DNA of 64,000 nt from Lysobacterales bacterium (GCA_030065125.1 JASJDM010000014.1:23403-87402); one strand, 5' to 3'; positions 50,304 to 59,745 are shown, counted from the stretch's first letter. Program-made: numbers and translations. The notes: generated from the letters alone by a model not told the origin.

Positions 50304-52028
50304 TCAGGCCGATCGAAGGGCTTCGGTGGCTGTCTGGTCGATTTCCAGGTCGCTGGTGATCTCGACACCGTAGGTTTCACGGGCATGATCGATAGTCACG
50401 TAGCCGTCGATGACGTCCTCCAGCACGGCCTGGGGATCGCGCTCCATGGCCTTGCCAAATCCTCCGCCGCCGCCGGTGCGGGAACGAATGATGGTGCCCT
50501 TGGGGACCTTGACGCCGTTGACCTTCAGCAGTTCCAGGGTTTCTTGTTCACCGGGTCTCTCAACAACAACCAGTGGCGCACTGCCTGACTGGCCGTCGAA
50601 CAATCCCCAGGCCGTAGTGACCGAACGCTCAAACCACAGGAACAGGTCGGAATCCGCGTCCACCCGGTATTCCCGATAAGTCCCGTTGCCGCCACGCCAG
50701 GTGCCGGCGCCGCCGGAATCCGGCAGGATGCCGTAGCGGGTGAGCTGCAGTGGGTACTTGCTCTCGAAGATCTCCACCGGAATGTCCTTGAAGCTGCCGT
50801 TGACGTTATTGATCAGCGAACTCTGACCGTCTCGACCCTTGGAGGCGCCCCACCCTCCCGTGGTCGGCTCGATCATCAGGTAAAACTCGTCGTTGTTGCG
50901 CGGATCCTGGCCAGCCACGGTAATCACCATGGAATCTCCGTAGTGGGCGCCGGCTGCCTGTTCCGGCATCACCGAAGACATGGCCTTGATGAACAGATCG
51001 ATAAGCAGACCCAGGGAGGAGAAATACCAGCCGCAGGCCGCCGGTTCCTGGGCGGAGAAAATGGTCTTTTCCGGCGCCGTCACGTTCAGCGGACGGAACG
51101 AGCCGCCGTTGGGTGAGACCTCGGAGCAGATCAGCAGCTTGTAGGCCACACGGGCCGCCGCAATGGTCTGGGTAATGCCGCAATTGACCGGACCGGTGGC
51201 CTGGGGCGCTGAGCCGCTCAGATCCACGGTCATGGCGTCACCGTCAACGGTGAGGGACAGCTTGACCGGCAGCGGCGGGCTGCCCAGGCCGTCGTTGTCC
51301 AGGAATCCCTCGGCGGTATAGGTGCCATCCGGCAGGTCGCTGACGGCCTGTCGTTCACTGGCCTCGGTCTGGCGGAAGATTTCATCCCGGGCCGCCCAGA
51401 TGGTCTCTTCGCCGAACCGGTCAAACAGCGCGTGCATGCGTTTTTCGCCGGTGCGGCCGGCGGCCACCTGGGCATTCATGTCCCCTACGGTGGATTCACC
51501 AAACCGGCTGTTCCGGCGCAGCAGGTCGATCACATCTTCCCGGGCCTGGCCATTTTCATACAGCCGGGTCGGGCCCCAGCGCATGCCTTCCTGGTAGATC
51601 TCGTGGGAGTCCACCGGGGTGCCAGGATCCTTCGCGCCCACATCCAGCCAGTGGGCCCGCGATGCGGCAAATCCAATGCGGCGGCCGCGCCAGAAGATGG
51701 GCATGATGATAGTGGAATCGTTGAGATGGGTGCCGGTCATGTAGGAGTCGTTCATGTAGAAGACGTCGCCTTCCTTGAAGTAATCCCAGCCGTGCTGCTC
51801 GGCAATGAGCTTGACGCAGATTTCCAGGTTACCCAGGAACAGCGGCAGCCCGAGGGACTGGCCGAGCACCTCCCCTTCCGGATCGATCAGCGCCACCGAA
51901 CAGTCTTTACCTTCATAAATGACCGGCGTAAACGCGCTGCGAATCAGGGTGGCATTCATGTCCTTGGCGATGGACACGAATGCGTTGCGAATAATTTCCG
52001 TGGTGACGGGATCCACTGAGGCCATCAT
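50304..52028 (-). CDS. hyuB: Hydantoinase B / 5-oxoprolinase beta-type subunit
   Basis: 574 residues of the HyuB family (N-methylhydantoinase B, 5-oxoprolinase C-terminal half). VTTEIIRNAFVSIAKDMNATLIRSAFTPVIYEGKDC is the standard start, MNDSYMTGTHLNDSTIIMPIFW supplies metal-binding His/Asp, and GGGFGKAMERDP is near the C-terminus. Acts with HyuA to hydrolyse a cyclic amide (hydantoin, 5-oxoproline or acetone-carboxylase-like chemistry are possible). The ATG overlaps the HyuA stop by 4 bases. Confidence 0.9.
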   Translation of the reverse strand: MMASVDPVTTEIIRNAFVSIAKDMNATLIRSAFTPVIYEGKDCSVALIDPEGEVLGQSLGLPLFLGNLEICVKLIAEQHGWDYFKEGDVFYMNDSYMTGTHLNDSTIIMPIFWRGRRIGFAASRAHWLDVGAKDPGTPVDSHEIYQEGMRWGPTRLYENGQAREDVIDLLRRNSRFGESTVGDMNAQVAAGRTGEKRMHALFDRFGEETIWAARDEIFRQTEASERQAVSDLPDGTYTAEGFLDNDGLGSPPLPVKLSLTVDGDAMTVDLSGSAPQATGPVNCGITQTIAAARVAYKLLICSEVSPNGGSFRPLNVTAPEKTIFSAQEPAACGWYFSSLGLLIDLFIKAMSSVMPEQAAGAHYGDSMVITVAGQDPRNNDEFYLMIEPTTGGWGASKGRDGQSSLINNVNGSFKDIPVEIFESKYPLQLTRYGILPDSGGAGTWRGGNGTYREYRVDADSDLFLWFERSVTTAWGLFDGQSGSAPLVVVERPGEQETLELLKVNGVKVPKGTIIRSRTGGGGGFGKAMERDPQAVLEDVIDGYVTIDHARETYGVEITSDLEIDQTATEALRSA

Positions 52029-54037
52029 GCGCCCTCCTTCGTTAGCACCAGGCTGCCCAGCTCATCCAGCGTGACGCCCCACCCCGGCGGCACCACGGTG
52101 GTGGCGCTTTGCTCTTCAATGACCAGCGGGCCACTGGCCGTGTAGTGAGCCGCCAGGCGGTCCCGGGCCACGATCGGGGTGGCGTGGGTCTGCCCCGCAA
52201 AAGTCACTTCGCGCTCGCCGATGGACGGATCGCCCTCGGCATCGGATCGGCCGCTGTGCTGATACTTGTGCAGGGCGCCAATGGCGGCGACACGCAGGTT
52301 GACGAACTCAACCGGCGCCCCCGGGCTGGCATGGCCGTAGCGCCGGTCGTGGGCTGCGTGAAAAGCGGCGATGATTTCGTTGGTATCGGTCCCGTCGATG
52401 GGGACGTTGATGGTGTATTCCTGTCCCAGGTAGCGCATGTCCGCCGAGCGCTGGAACGAGATGTCCGAGGCCTCGATGCCTTCGGCCAGGACGGATTCCC
52501 GCCCGCTGTCTTCCAGCTTCTCGAATACCGTCTCGAGTCCGGACGCTTCCACCTTGTCGGCGGAGCGGAAATAGCTCTGGGTGAAGTCGTGGCGAAGGTC
52601 GGTCTGCAGCATGCCCCAGGCTGAGAAGGTCCCGGGAAACCGTGGCACCAGCACCTCACTGATATCCAGTTCCTCGGCCAGGAAAACGGCGGCCATGGGT
52701 CCGGCGCCGCCGAAGGCCACCAGGGTAAATTCCCTCGGGTCCACACCCTGACTGATGGTAATGGTGCGCATGGCGTCGGCCATGGCGGCGTTGGAGATTG
52801 CCAGGATGCCCTCGGCAAAAGCCACCGGCTCGAGGCCGGCTGCCGGCGCCATGGATCCGATGGCCTGGCTGGCCGCGGCTGCATCCAGCGACATCTCGCC
52901 ACCCAGCAGGGACTTTTCGCCCAGCCGGCCCAGAAACAGGTTGGCGTCGGTCACCGTGGGGTCGGTGCCGCCGCGACCGTAGCAGGCCGGCCCCGGCACC
53001 GATCCGGCGCTGTGGGGGCCCACCCGCATGGCGCCGTTCTCCATCCAGGCGATGGAGCCGCCGCCGGTGCCGATGGTTTCGATATCCACGATGGACATCA
53101 GCAGCGGCAGGCCTTCCAACTCGGTTTCCAGGGTGGCATTGGCCTTGCCCTCGATGACCAGGCTCAGATCGAATGACGTGCCGCCCATATCGACACACAG
53201 CAGGTTTTTCCGGGCGCCGCTGGCCGCCAGGGCCGTGCCGGCCATGGTGCCGCCCACGGGTCCGGACAACAGGGTAAACACGGGATTTCTGCGGGCGGTC
53301 TGGGCAGTGGAGACGCCACCGTTGGACTGCATGATGTGCACCGTGGCACCCATGCCGAGATCACCCAGCTCCCCCTGCAGGGTCTTGAGGTAACGCTGGA
53401 CCACCGGCGCCACATAGGCGTTCATCACCGCTGATGAGGCCCGCTCGTACTCGCGCCACTCCCGGGCGACTTCGTGGGACAGCGAAATGGCCACCTCCGG
53501 CAGTGCCGCAGCCAGGATATCCCGGGCCTCAGCTTCGTGCTGGGGATAGGCGTAGGCATGAACGAAACATACCGCAACAGCTTTGATGTCCTCGTCCCGC
53601 ACCTTGGCGATGATGGCGTCAAAGTCATCGTGGCAAAGCGGTTCGATTTCCTTGCCATCCCAGCTCAGCCGGCCACGGACTTCGTGCACGTCGCGCCGGG
53701 GAACCAGCTGGCGGGGCTTGGCGTATCGCAACTCGTAGAGCGTGTGGCGGTTGCCCCGGGCAATGGTGTAGGAGTCCCCCAGGCCCGAGGTGGTAATCAG
53801 CAGCACCCGCTCACCGCGGCGTTCCAGGAAGGCGTTTAGCCCGACCGTGGTGCCGTGAACAAAAAAGCTGATGTCGGATAGATCCGGCACCAGTTCCTTG
53901 ATGCCGTCCACCACGCCCGTGGCGGGATTCTCGGGCGTTGTGGGCACCTTGCCGACAAACACCGGCCCATCCGACGGCTCTATTACGATATCGGTGAAAG
54001 TGCCGCCGATATCCGCGGATACTCGATACTGCGTCAT
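52025..54037 (-). CDS. hyuA: Hydantoinase A / 5-oxoprolinase alpha-type subunit
   Basis: 670 residues of the HyuA ATP-dependent amidohydrolase family with an actin-like fold. VSADIGGTFTDIVIE and FVHGTTVGLNAFLERRG are the nucleotide-binding and phosphate loops, CVDMGGTSFDLSLV and VAFGGAGPMAAVFLA complete the ATPase core. Opens cyclic imides or amides with ATP in the cytoplasm. Thirteen bases downstream of the TonB-dependent receptor stop and overlapping hyuB, so one operon. The exact substrate can't be told from this family. Confidence 0.92.
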   Translation of the reverse strand: MTQYRVSADIGGTFTDIVIEPSDGPVFVGKVPTTPENPATGVVDGIKELVPDLSDISFFVHGTTVGLNAFLERRGERVLLITTSGLGDSYTIARGNRHTLYELRYAKPRQLVPRRDVHEVRGRLSWDGKEIEPLCHDDFDAIIAKVRDEDIKAVAVCFVHAYAYPQHEAEARDILAAALPEVAISLSHEVAREWREYERASSAVMNAYVAPVVQRYLKTLQGELGDLGMGATVHIMQSNGGVSTAQTARRNPVFTLLSGPVGGTMAGTALAASGARKNLLCVDMGGTSFDLSLVIEGKANATLETELEGLPLLMSIVDIETIGTGGGSIAWMENGAMRVGPHSAGSVPGPACYGRGGTDPTVTDANLFLGRLGEKSLLGGEMSLDAAAASQAIGSMAPAAGLEPVAFAEGILAISNAAMADAMRTITISQGVDPREFTLVAFGGAGPMAAVFLAEELDISEVLVPRFPGTFSAWGMLQTDLRHDFTQSYFRSADKVEASGLETVFEKLEDSGRESVLAEGIEASDISFQRSADMRYLGQEYTINVPIDGTDTNEIIAAFHAAHDRRYGHASPGAPVEFVNLRVAAIGALHKYQHSGRSDAEGDPSIGEREVTFAGQTHATPIVARDRLAAHYTASGPLVIEEQSATTVVPPGWGVTLDELGSLVLTKEGA

Positions 54038-54050
54038 GCCCGGATCCGTA

Positions 54051-56282
54051 TCAGTTGAAGTTGTAGCGGTACTTCACGTTGTAGGTCCGGCCCGGCGCAC
54101 GCGCCGAGAATCCGCCGGCAACCCACTCGGAGTTGTATTCCTCGTCGTTCAGGTTGTGGCCTTCCGCGATCACTTCCCAGCGGCCGTCGGAGGAGCGCAC
54201 ACCAACCCTGGCGTTGAGGAAATTCAGGGCATCGCGGGCCGTGGAGTTGGCCGGATCCCAGAACTGCTCACCGCGTCGTTCGTAGTCGCCGCGGAGGAAA
54301 AACTCCAGGCTGTCGCTGACTGGGTTTTCCCACTGGAATCCCAGATTGAGGGTGTTCTCCGCGATATAGGGGGCGTCGTTGCCCACCACGGTTGGATCCA
54401 CTACGTAGGCTTCGATCTCTGAATCGGTGAAGCCAAAGGCGCCGTACAGATCCAGGTTTTCGTTGACCCGGTAGACCAGGTCGATTTCGCCGCCGCTCAG
54501 CGACACTTCGTCGATGTTGGTCAGGATTTGTGCGCTGATGGCGCCGATGAAGGAGAAGAACTGCTGGCCTTCCACGTCGGTGGAGAACAGAGCCGCATTG
54601 AGGCGCAGACGATCGTCCAGGAACTGGCCCTTGTAGCCCAGCTCGATGGACTCGGACTCTTCCTGGTCGGCAACGTCGGATACGCCAACCAGACCGGCAC
54701 CAGCGGCGACGTCCGCAATACCGTTCTGGTTGAACTGGCCGCTGCGGAATCCTTCTCCCCAGGTCAGGTACCAGTTCTGGTTGTCCGTGGGCTGGTAGCG
54801 GAAGGTGATCTTGGGCTGCAGCTTGTCAAAGCTGGACTTGTTGGTGGCGCCGGGAACACCTGCGGGGAACTGCAGAGGCGACACGAACTGCTCGCGGTCT
54901 TCCTCGTCGTAGCGCAGCGCGAGAGACAGATCCCACTGATCGTTCAGGGTGAAATCAACGCTGCCGAATATCGCCCAGGAGGTGTTCTCATTGTCATCAG
55001 CCAGAAATGAAGTCGTCGGGTTGCGCGGGTCCGTGGTCGGCTCCCGCTCCAGGCGAATGATGCCCTGACCGGTGTCGACGCCGGTGGACAGAGATACGAA
55101 GCGCTCCCAGTCCAGGTAGTAGGCACCGATTTCCCATCGAATGTCCTGGTCTGCCGGTGACGACAGGCGCAGTTCCTGGGTGAAGGCGCTCAGCTCGAAG
55201 AAACCGGTCTGGGTGCCGTCGAATCCAAACAGCTCCGGCGCGCTGCGGGCGTTGGTGTAGGGAAACTGGTCGGAATCACTCCACTCCTCGATGTCGGTGT
55301 AGGAGGTGACGCTGACCAGGTTGCCTGCGCCGACTTCCCAATCCAGCTTCATCGACAGGTCGATCATGTCGCGCTCACCGAAATCCACGTTGTTGTCGCG
55401 CACGGGGAGCACGTTGTTGGCATCGATGGGCCCGGTGTCCGTGCCAAACCCGTTGGCGGTGATGCCGTCATCGGCGATATTGACCCCCTGGAACTGAAAG
55501 CCGATGCCCCGGCCCTTGTGGGCCGACACCGCTGCTCGGAAATCCGCCGAGAAACCGTCGCCGGGCTCGTAGATCAGGCGCCCGCGAACCGTGGTGTCCT
55601 CGAACCGGTCCGCCTCTTCCTGGCGTGTGATGTTGAACAGGTAGCCGTCGCGGTCGATGTAGTTGGCAGACAGCTGCCCGTACCAGCGATCTTCCACCAG
55701 CGCGCCACCGATGGAACCCTGCAGGGAGTACTCCCCGCCGTTACCGGCACCGGCCTGGAGGTAGCTGTAAGTGTCGTTGGTCGGCCGCCGGGTATTGATG
55801 ACGATGGCTCCGCCCGTCGCATTTCGACCGTAGATGGCTCCCTGGGGCCCTTTCACCACCTCGATGCTTTCGACATCGAACAGTTCGCGCCGGAACTGGA
55901 TTGCGGTGAACTGAAGCACGCCGTCAACGATGGTCGCCACCGGAGACTCACCGTTTCGGACCTGGGTGATACCTCGGATACTCAGGAAGTTGGTACCGAT
56001 ACCCTGGGACGTCGCCAGGGTAACGTTGGGGGTCAATTGGATGACGTCCTCAACCCGCTCGATGCCGGCATCCTGGATCATCTGGGCGTTAAACGCCGTA
56101 ACTGCGATGGGTGCCTCGAGTGCCGACTCATCCCGGCGTCGGGCAGTGACCACGATTTCCTCCAGCGAACTGTCGTCGGATCTTGAAGACTGCTGCGCGA
56201 GAACAGGTGTGGTGGCTGGAAGGGAAACCACAGCGATTATCGCTGCCGTGGCCAGGGTTCGGGATACATCGGATAGACGCAT
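54051..56282 (-). CDS. TonB-dependent outer-membrane receptor
   Basis: 743 residues (counted from ATG 56282, preceded by a CTAAGGGGG-type ribosome-binding site; a longer in-frame start at 56366 would be in the promoter). Signal peptide (LATAAIIAVVSLPATTPVLA), then SSLEEIVVTARRRDE (TonB box/plug start), the plug domain (VEVVKGPQGAIYGRNATGGAIVINT) and a 22-strand barrel ending in FSARAPGRTYNVKYRYNFN. It likely imports the substrate of the HyuAB operon, as it is the first gene of that operon. Confidence 0.93.
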   Translation of the reverse strand: MRLSDVSRTLATAAIIAVVSLPATTPVLAQQSSRSDDSSLEEIVVTARRRDESALEAPIAVTAFNAQMIQDAGIERVEDVIQLTPNVTLATSQGIGTNFLSIRGITQVRNGESPVATIVDGVLQFTAIQFRRELFDVESIEVVKGPQGAIYGRNATGGAIVINTRRPTNDTYSYLQAGAGNGGEYSLQGSIGGALVEDRWYGQLSANYIDRDGYLFNITRQEEADRFEDTTVRGRLIYEPGDGFSADFRAAVSAHKGRGIGFQFQGVNIADDGITANGFGTDTGPIDANNVLPVRDNNVDFGERDMIDLSMKLDWEVGAGNLVSVTSYTDIEEWSDSDQFPYTNARSAPELFGFDGTQTGFFELSAFTQELRLSSPADQDIRWEIGAYYLDWERFVSLSTGVDTGQGIIRLEREPTTDPRNPTTSFLADDNENTSWAIFGSVDFTLNDQWDLSLALRYDEEDREQFVSPLQFPAGVPGATNKSSFDKLQPKITFRYQPTDNQNWYLTWGEGFRSGQFNQNGIADVAAGAGLVGVSDVADQEESESIELGYKGQFLDDRLRLNAALFSTDVEGQQFFSFIGAISAQILTNIDEVSLSGGEIDLVYRVNENLDLYGAFGFTDSEIEAYVVDPTVVGNDAPYIAENTLNLGFQWENPVSDSLEFFLRGDYERRGEQFWDPANSTARDALNFLNARVGVRSSDGRWEVIAEGHNLNDEEYNSEWVAGGFSARAPGRTYNVKYRYNFN

Positions 56283-56375
56283 GGGATTCACCCCCTTAGG
56301 TTTGGTCTCGAACGTTTTGGTTGCCAGGCCGGTACCTGTGCGCCGACCCGGAAGTGTTTCGATCAAGCGTTTTCA

Positions 56376-56403
56376 ACCATACTTAAATTTTTAACCAAAT
56401 CAA
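56376..56403 (-). promoter_or_regulatory. Leftward sigma70-type promoter of the TonB-hyuAB operon
   Basis: On the minus strand TTGATT (56403-56398), 16-base spacer, TATGGT (56381-56376). The -35 hexamers of this promoter and of the rightward promoter are only 6 bases apart, so one bound regulator (the XRE-cupin protein) would block both. Confidence 0.55.
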
Positions 56404-56409
56404 ATTTTT

Positions 56410-56437
56410 TTGACATTGATGGCGGGTCTACTAGAAT
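56410..56437 (+). promoter_or_regulatory. Rightward sigma70-type promoter of the XRE-cupin gene
   Basis: TTGACA (56410-56415), 16-base spacer, TAGAAT (56432-56437), about 37 bases before the TTG start at 56475. The AT-rich AAATTT sequences at 56385-56390 and 56402-56407 fall between the two promoters and may be the operator. Confidence 0.65.
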
Positions 56438-56474
56438 TGCGAGGCATCTGAAGCGCCCGAAAAGGGGACCAGCA

Positions 56475-57077
56475 TTGCCCAGTCCGGCGAGAAACCAAAG
56501 TCCAATTGAACGATCCATCGGCAGCCTGCTCAGGGCCCGTCGACAGGAAGTTGGACTGACCCTGCAGGAACTGGCAGACCGGTCAGACCTGTCCGCGGCC
56601 TTCATTTCCCAGGCCGAGCGCGGCAAGGCAACACCCTCCATCGTCTCGCTGATCAACATCGCCAAAGCGCTGGACACCGACATCAACTATTTCATCACCC
56701 CGCCGTGCCCGACCAGCCTGGTGCGACGAGCTGATGATCCCCAGTACGTAGACATCGATTCTCCGGTGGTCTACAAGCGCCTGGACGCAGCAATCCGCAA
56801 CCAGCGCATGAGCGCGCTCATCATGGAAATTCCGCCCGGTACCGGCCTGCCCAAGGTTCACCGCGATGAAGGCGAAGATTTTTTCTACGTGCTGGAAGGT
56901 GAGGTCGAACAAAGCATCGGCGACGAGACCTTCACCCTGGGTTGTGGCGACAGCGCCCATCACAATACCCAGATCGATCACGAGGTGGTCAACAAGAGCA
57001 GCAAACTGGCCATCCTGCTCTGGGTCGGCACGCCGGTGCTGTTTCCCAGCCGCGATGATCCCGGCGACACCGGGTGA
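56475..57077 (+). CDS. XRE-family regulator with cupin sensor
   Basis: 200 residues: N-terminal XRE/Cro HTH (RRQEVGLTLQELADRSDLSAAFISQAERGKATPSI, about 21-56) and a C-terminal cupin (HRDEGEDFFYVLEGEVEQSIGDETFTLGCGDSAHH). This PuuR/SutR-type architecture controls catabolic operons by sensing the substrate in the cupin pocket. TTG start at 56475, with a AAGGGGA ribosome-binding site. Its promoter overlaps that of the TonB-hyuAB operon, so it is the likely repressor of both sides. Confidence 0.9.
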   Translation: MPSPARNQSPIERSIGSLLRARRQEVGLTLQELADRSDLSAAFISQAERGKATPSIVSLINIAKALDTDINYFITPPCPTSLVRRADDPQYVDIDSPVVYKRLDAAIRNQRMSALIMEIPPGTGLPKVHRDEGEDFFYVLEGEVEQSIGDETFTLGCGDSAHHNTQIDHEVVNKSSKLAILLWVGTPVLFPSRDDPGDTG

Positions 57078-57102
57078 ACCTTCACGCAGCCCAACATCCA
57101 CC

Positions 57103-57615
57103 ATGTCCGCGCTGAGGGTGGACACCGCCGCGGGCGCAATGACCATCGAACTGTGCCCAAGCCAGGCTCCGGAAACCTGCCGCTACTTCTCAGATATCGC
57201 CCGCCGGGGCATCCTGGACGACGGCCAGGTGTTCCGGGTCACCACCGACGATAACGACAACCTGTCGACCAGCTCTCCGATTCACATCATTCAATTCGGC
57301 ACCCGCCGCGGCCTGGACGAATCGCGCCAGGTGATTGAACACGAAACCACCGACCAGACCGGATTGACCCACAGGCGCTGGACGGTATCCGCATCACGCT
57401 ACGGGCCCGGCGAGGTGTATGCCAGCTTTTTTGTCTGCATGCGGGACGAGCCCTGTCTCGACTTCGGCGGCGATCGCCGGGACGATGGCCAGGGTTATGC
57501 TGCCTTCGGGCGGGTCATCGACGGCGAGAGCCTGCTGACGTCAATCTACGCCCGTGCCGGCGTGGATGCCCTGCTGAGTGATCCCATCACCATTCACCGG
57601 GTAATCCGGGAATGA
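57103..57615 (+). CDS. Cyclophilin-like protein with altered active site
   Basis: 170 residues following the cyclophilin layout: VDTAAGAMTIELCPSQAPETCRYFSDIA, GQVFRVT, SFFVCMRD, GYAAFGRVIDGESLL. The catalytic FHRVI..FMIQGGD segment is replaced by QVFRVTTDDNDN...IHIIQFG, so R is retained but F/H and GGD are not. Proline isomerase activity is doubtful; it may be a ligand-binding relative. Starts 25 bases after the regulator stop and overlaps the MFS gene by 4 bases, so is part of this unit. Confidence 0.75.
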   Translation: MSALRVDTAAGAMTIELCPSQAPETCRYFSDIARRGILDDGQVFRVTTDDNDNLSTSSPIHIIQFGTRRGLDESRQVIEHETTDQTGLTHRRWTVSASRYGPGEVYASFFVCMRDEPCLDFGGDRRDDGQGYAAFGRVIDGESLLTSIYARAGVDALLSDPITIHRVIRE

Positions 57616-58946
57616 CGTCGCGCCAACCAGAAGATCAACCTTTCGACGCGACGCCGCGAAGCGTTGGCGAGTGGTTCCTGGTCATGCCGCTGACCCGCAC
57701 CCACTGGTTGGCCGGGCTCACCCTGTTCATGGCGTTTGTCATCGAGTCCTGGGAAATGATGATCATCATTTTCTCCAGCGGCGCGATTGGTGCTGAGTTC
57801 GGACTGACCACCGGGCAGATCGGTTCCCTGATCGGCGCCATGTTTATCGGGATGATTCCAGGAGCGTTACTGTGGGGCAAACTCACCGGCCAGTTGGGCC
57901 GCAAACAGTGCCTGATGTGGAGCATCGGGCTTTATGGTCTTTTTCCAATTCTCAGCGCGTTTGCCCCGAACTTTGAAACGCTCTGGGTCGTTCGCTTTTT
58001 CTGCGGCATCGTCCTGGCCGGTGCGCTGGTAGTGACATTTCCTTTCTTCGAGGAACTGGTGCCGGTTCGTTCCCGGGGAAAAGCCACGGTATACCTGTCG
58101 GCCGGCTGGCCCCTGGGCGTGCTGGCCGCCATCGGCATCACCGTGCTGTTCATGGACCTGGGCTGGCGCTGGGTGCTGGGGTTCAGCACGCTGATGAGCC
58201 TGTGGGCGCTGGTCATTTACCGGATGGTGCCGGAATCACCTTACTGGCTGGCGGAAAAGGGACGCACCGACGAAGCCAACGCCGCGATCAATCGTCTGGC
58301 CGAAGGCCGGCTCTCGGCAGCGTCTGCACCTGGAGCCAGCGGCCAGGGCACGGACATCGCGTTCCTGGACATTTTTCGCGGCACTGCACTGCGCACCACC
58401 CTCGTGCAGAGCGTCATCAATTTCTGCTTTTCCTGGGGCTACTGGGGCCTGGCCTCATGGATGCCGACGCTGCTGGCCAGGCGCGGCCTGTCTGCGCCCG
58501 AGGGTCTGGGATTCATGGCGCTGTCCGCGCTGTTCATGTTTCCCGGATACATCTCAGCGAGCTACCTGACCGGCCGCTTTGGCCGCAAAAAAATCATGCT
58601 GCTCTATGTATTCGTTTCCGCCGTGGCAGGTTTTGGATTTGCCAACTCCGCCACCCTGACGCAGATGTACTTCTGGAACTTCACTCTCTCCTTCTTCAGC
58701 CTGGGCGCCTGGGGCGTCTGGAACACCTGGCTCGGGGAAATCTACGAGACCCGCCACCGCGGCGCCGGTGTCGCCTGGGGTATATCCGCCCAGCGGGTGG
58801 CCAACGCCGTCGCGCCGATCGCCATCGGCGCCATCCTGGCCAGCGCGAGTTTCCTGCAGACGGTTTCCTTCATCACCCTGTTCCTGGCGGTGACCTTTGT
58901 GGCGTCGCTGTTCCTACCGGAGACCGAGGGAAAGGCGCTGGTTTGA
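57612..58946 (+). CDS. MFS transporter
   Basis: 444 residues, 12 predicted helices. Motif A-like GKLTGQLGRKQCLM follows helix 2 and GRFGRKKIMLL follows helix 8, as in sugar/aromatic-acid type major facilitators (AAHS/SP-like). It should move the substrate or its product across the inner membrane, completing the TonB-HyuAB uptake route. ATG overlaps the cyclophilin-like stop by 4 bases. Confidence 0.9.
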   Translation: MTSRQPEDQPFDATPRSVGEWFLVMPLTRTHWLAGLTLFMAFVIESWEMMIIIFSSGAIGAEFGLTTGQIGSLIGAMFIGMIPGALLWGKLTGQLGRKQCLMWSIGLYGLFPILSAFAPNFETLWVVRFFCGIVLAGALVVTFPFFEELVPVRSRGKATVYLSAGWPLGVLAAIGITVLFMDLGWRWVLGFSTLMSLWALVIYRMVPESPYWLAEKGRTDEANAAINRLAEGRLSAASAPGASGQGTDIAFLDIFRGTALRTTLVQSVINFCFSWGYWGLASWMPTLLARRGLSAPEGLGFMALSALFMFPGYISASYLTGRFGRKKIMLLYVFVSAVAGFGFANSATLTQMYFWNFTLSFFSLGAWGVWNTWLGEIYETRHRGAGVAWGISAQRVANAVAPIAIGAILASASFLQTVSFITLFLAVTFVASLFLPETEGKALV

Positions 58947-59337
58947 GGATTGTCTATCCGCAGGACGGGTCATCCGAAGCGGGTATTGGAGACGCCAGAT
59001 TTCCCGCTGGCTGTGCCGACCGCGCAGCAGGCACGCGGACGCTTACGCAAAAACGCGGTTTTGCTACGCTTTCGGCCTTCGGCCGTTGGCACATCCCTGT
59101 GCCAAGTGCCTGGCTCCCACTTCGAGCGGCGGCGATCAGTTAGCGCTTTCCCGTCACCCCGGGAATTGATCCGGGCTCGCCGCCAGCTACGTGATACCCC
59201 CACTTCTTATACCACCCCACCTGGTGCACCCTGACACGCAGGGAAAGCCCCCTGCCCCAAGGCCTCTATGGCCGATGCATCCGAATCGACTTTCCCTGCA
59301 TCTGTATTAGGCAGAACAACCCAAACGGAGGTTTGTT
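58947..59337. other. Intergenic region containing repeat copy B
   Basis: About 390 bases. Copy B of the three-hairpin repeat is at 59047-59106; the rest shows no gene. The sequence upstream of copy B (TCCGAAGCGGG near 58974) also resembles that upstream of copy A (TCCGAAGTGGG near 28333), so the repeat may be longer than the hairpin core. Confidence 0.6.
59047..59106 (+). repeat. Three-hairpin dispersed repeat, copy B
   Basis: Same three stems as copy A: GCAAAA-6-TTTTGC, CGGCC-3-GGCCG and TTGGCAC-6-GTGCCAA. Differences between copies fall mostly in loops or keep pairing. It follows the MFS gene. Confidence 0.8.
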
Positions 59338-59742
59338 ATGGAAGGATTAGGTGCCGGACTGGCGGCCCTGGCATTCTGGGGCTTTATCGCGGCCATCGTG
59401 GTGGCAGGTATCTGGTACGACGCGCGCAAGCGGGAATCCCACCAGGAAACCCTGCGGCGCATGGTGGAAAGCGGCAACGTGGATCCGGAACTGGTGGACC
59501 GCATCCTGGGTTCGGACGAAAACCTGGGCCGCGACCTGCGCACCGCTGGCTGGATCGTGCTGGGTACCGCGCCGGGACTGGCCCTGCTGGGCCTGATACT
59601 CGGCATGGAATTCCCGGACACCCGCCTGCCGCTGCTGGGCGTTTCCGCCCTGGTGCTGTGCGTCGGGATCGGACTGATGGTGGCCGCCCGCAATGCGGAT
59701 TCGGAATCCACCCCGTCGGATCACAGGCTGCCGCGGATGTAG
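59338..59742 (+). CDS. DUF6249-like small membrane protein
   Basis: 134 residues: helix 1 (about 5-25), a charged linker (DARKRESHQETLRRMVESGNVDPELVDRIL, a DUF6249-like segment), then two helices (GTAPGLALLGLILGM, LPLLGVSALVLCVGIGLMVAA). Good ribosome-binding site GGAGG before ATG 59338. First gene of the ECF sigma operon, whose TTG starts 3 bases after this stop. Function unknown; possible envelope sensor. Confidence 0.75.
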   Translation: MEGLGAGLAALAFWGFIAAIVVAGIWYDARKRESHQETLRRMVESGNVDPELVDRILGSDENLGRDLRTAGWIVLGTAPGLALLGLILGMEFPDTRLPLLGVSALVLCVGIGLMVAARNADSESTPSDHRLPRM

Positions 59743-59745
59743 GCA

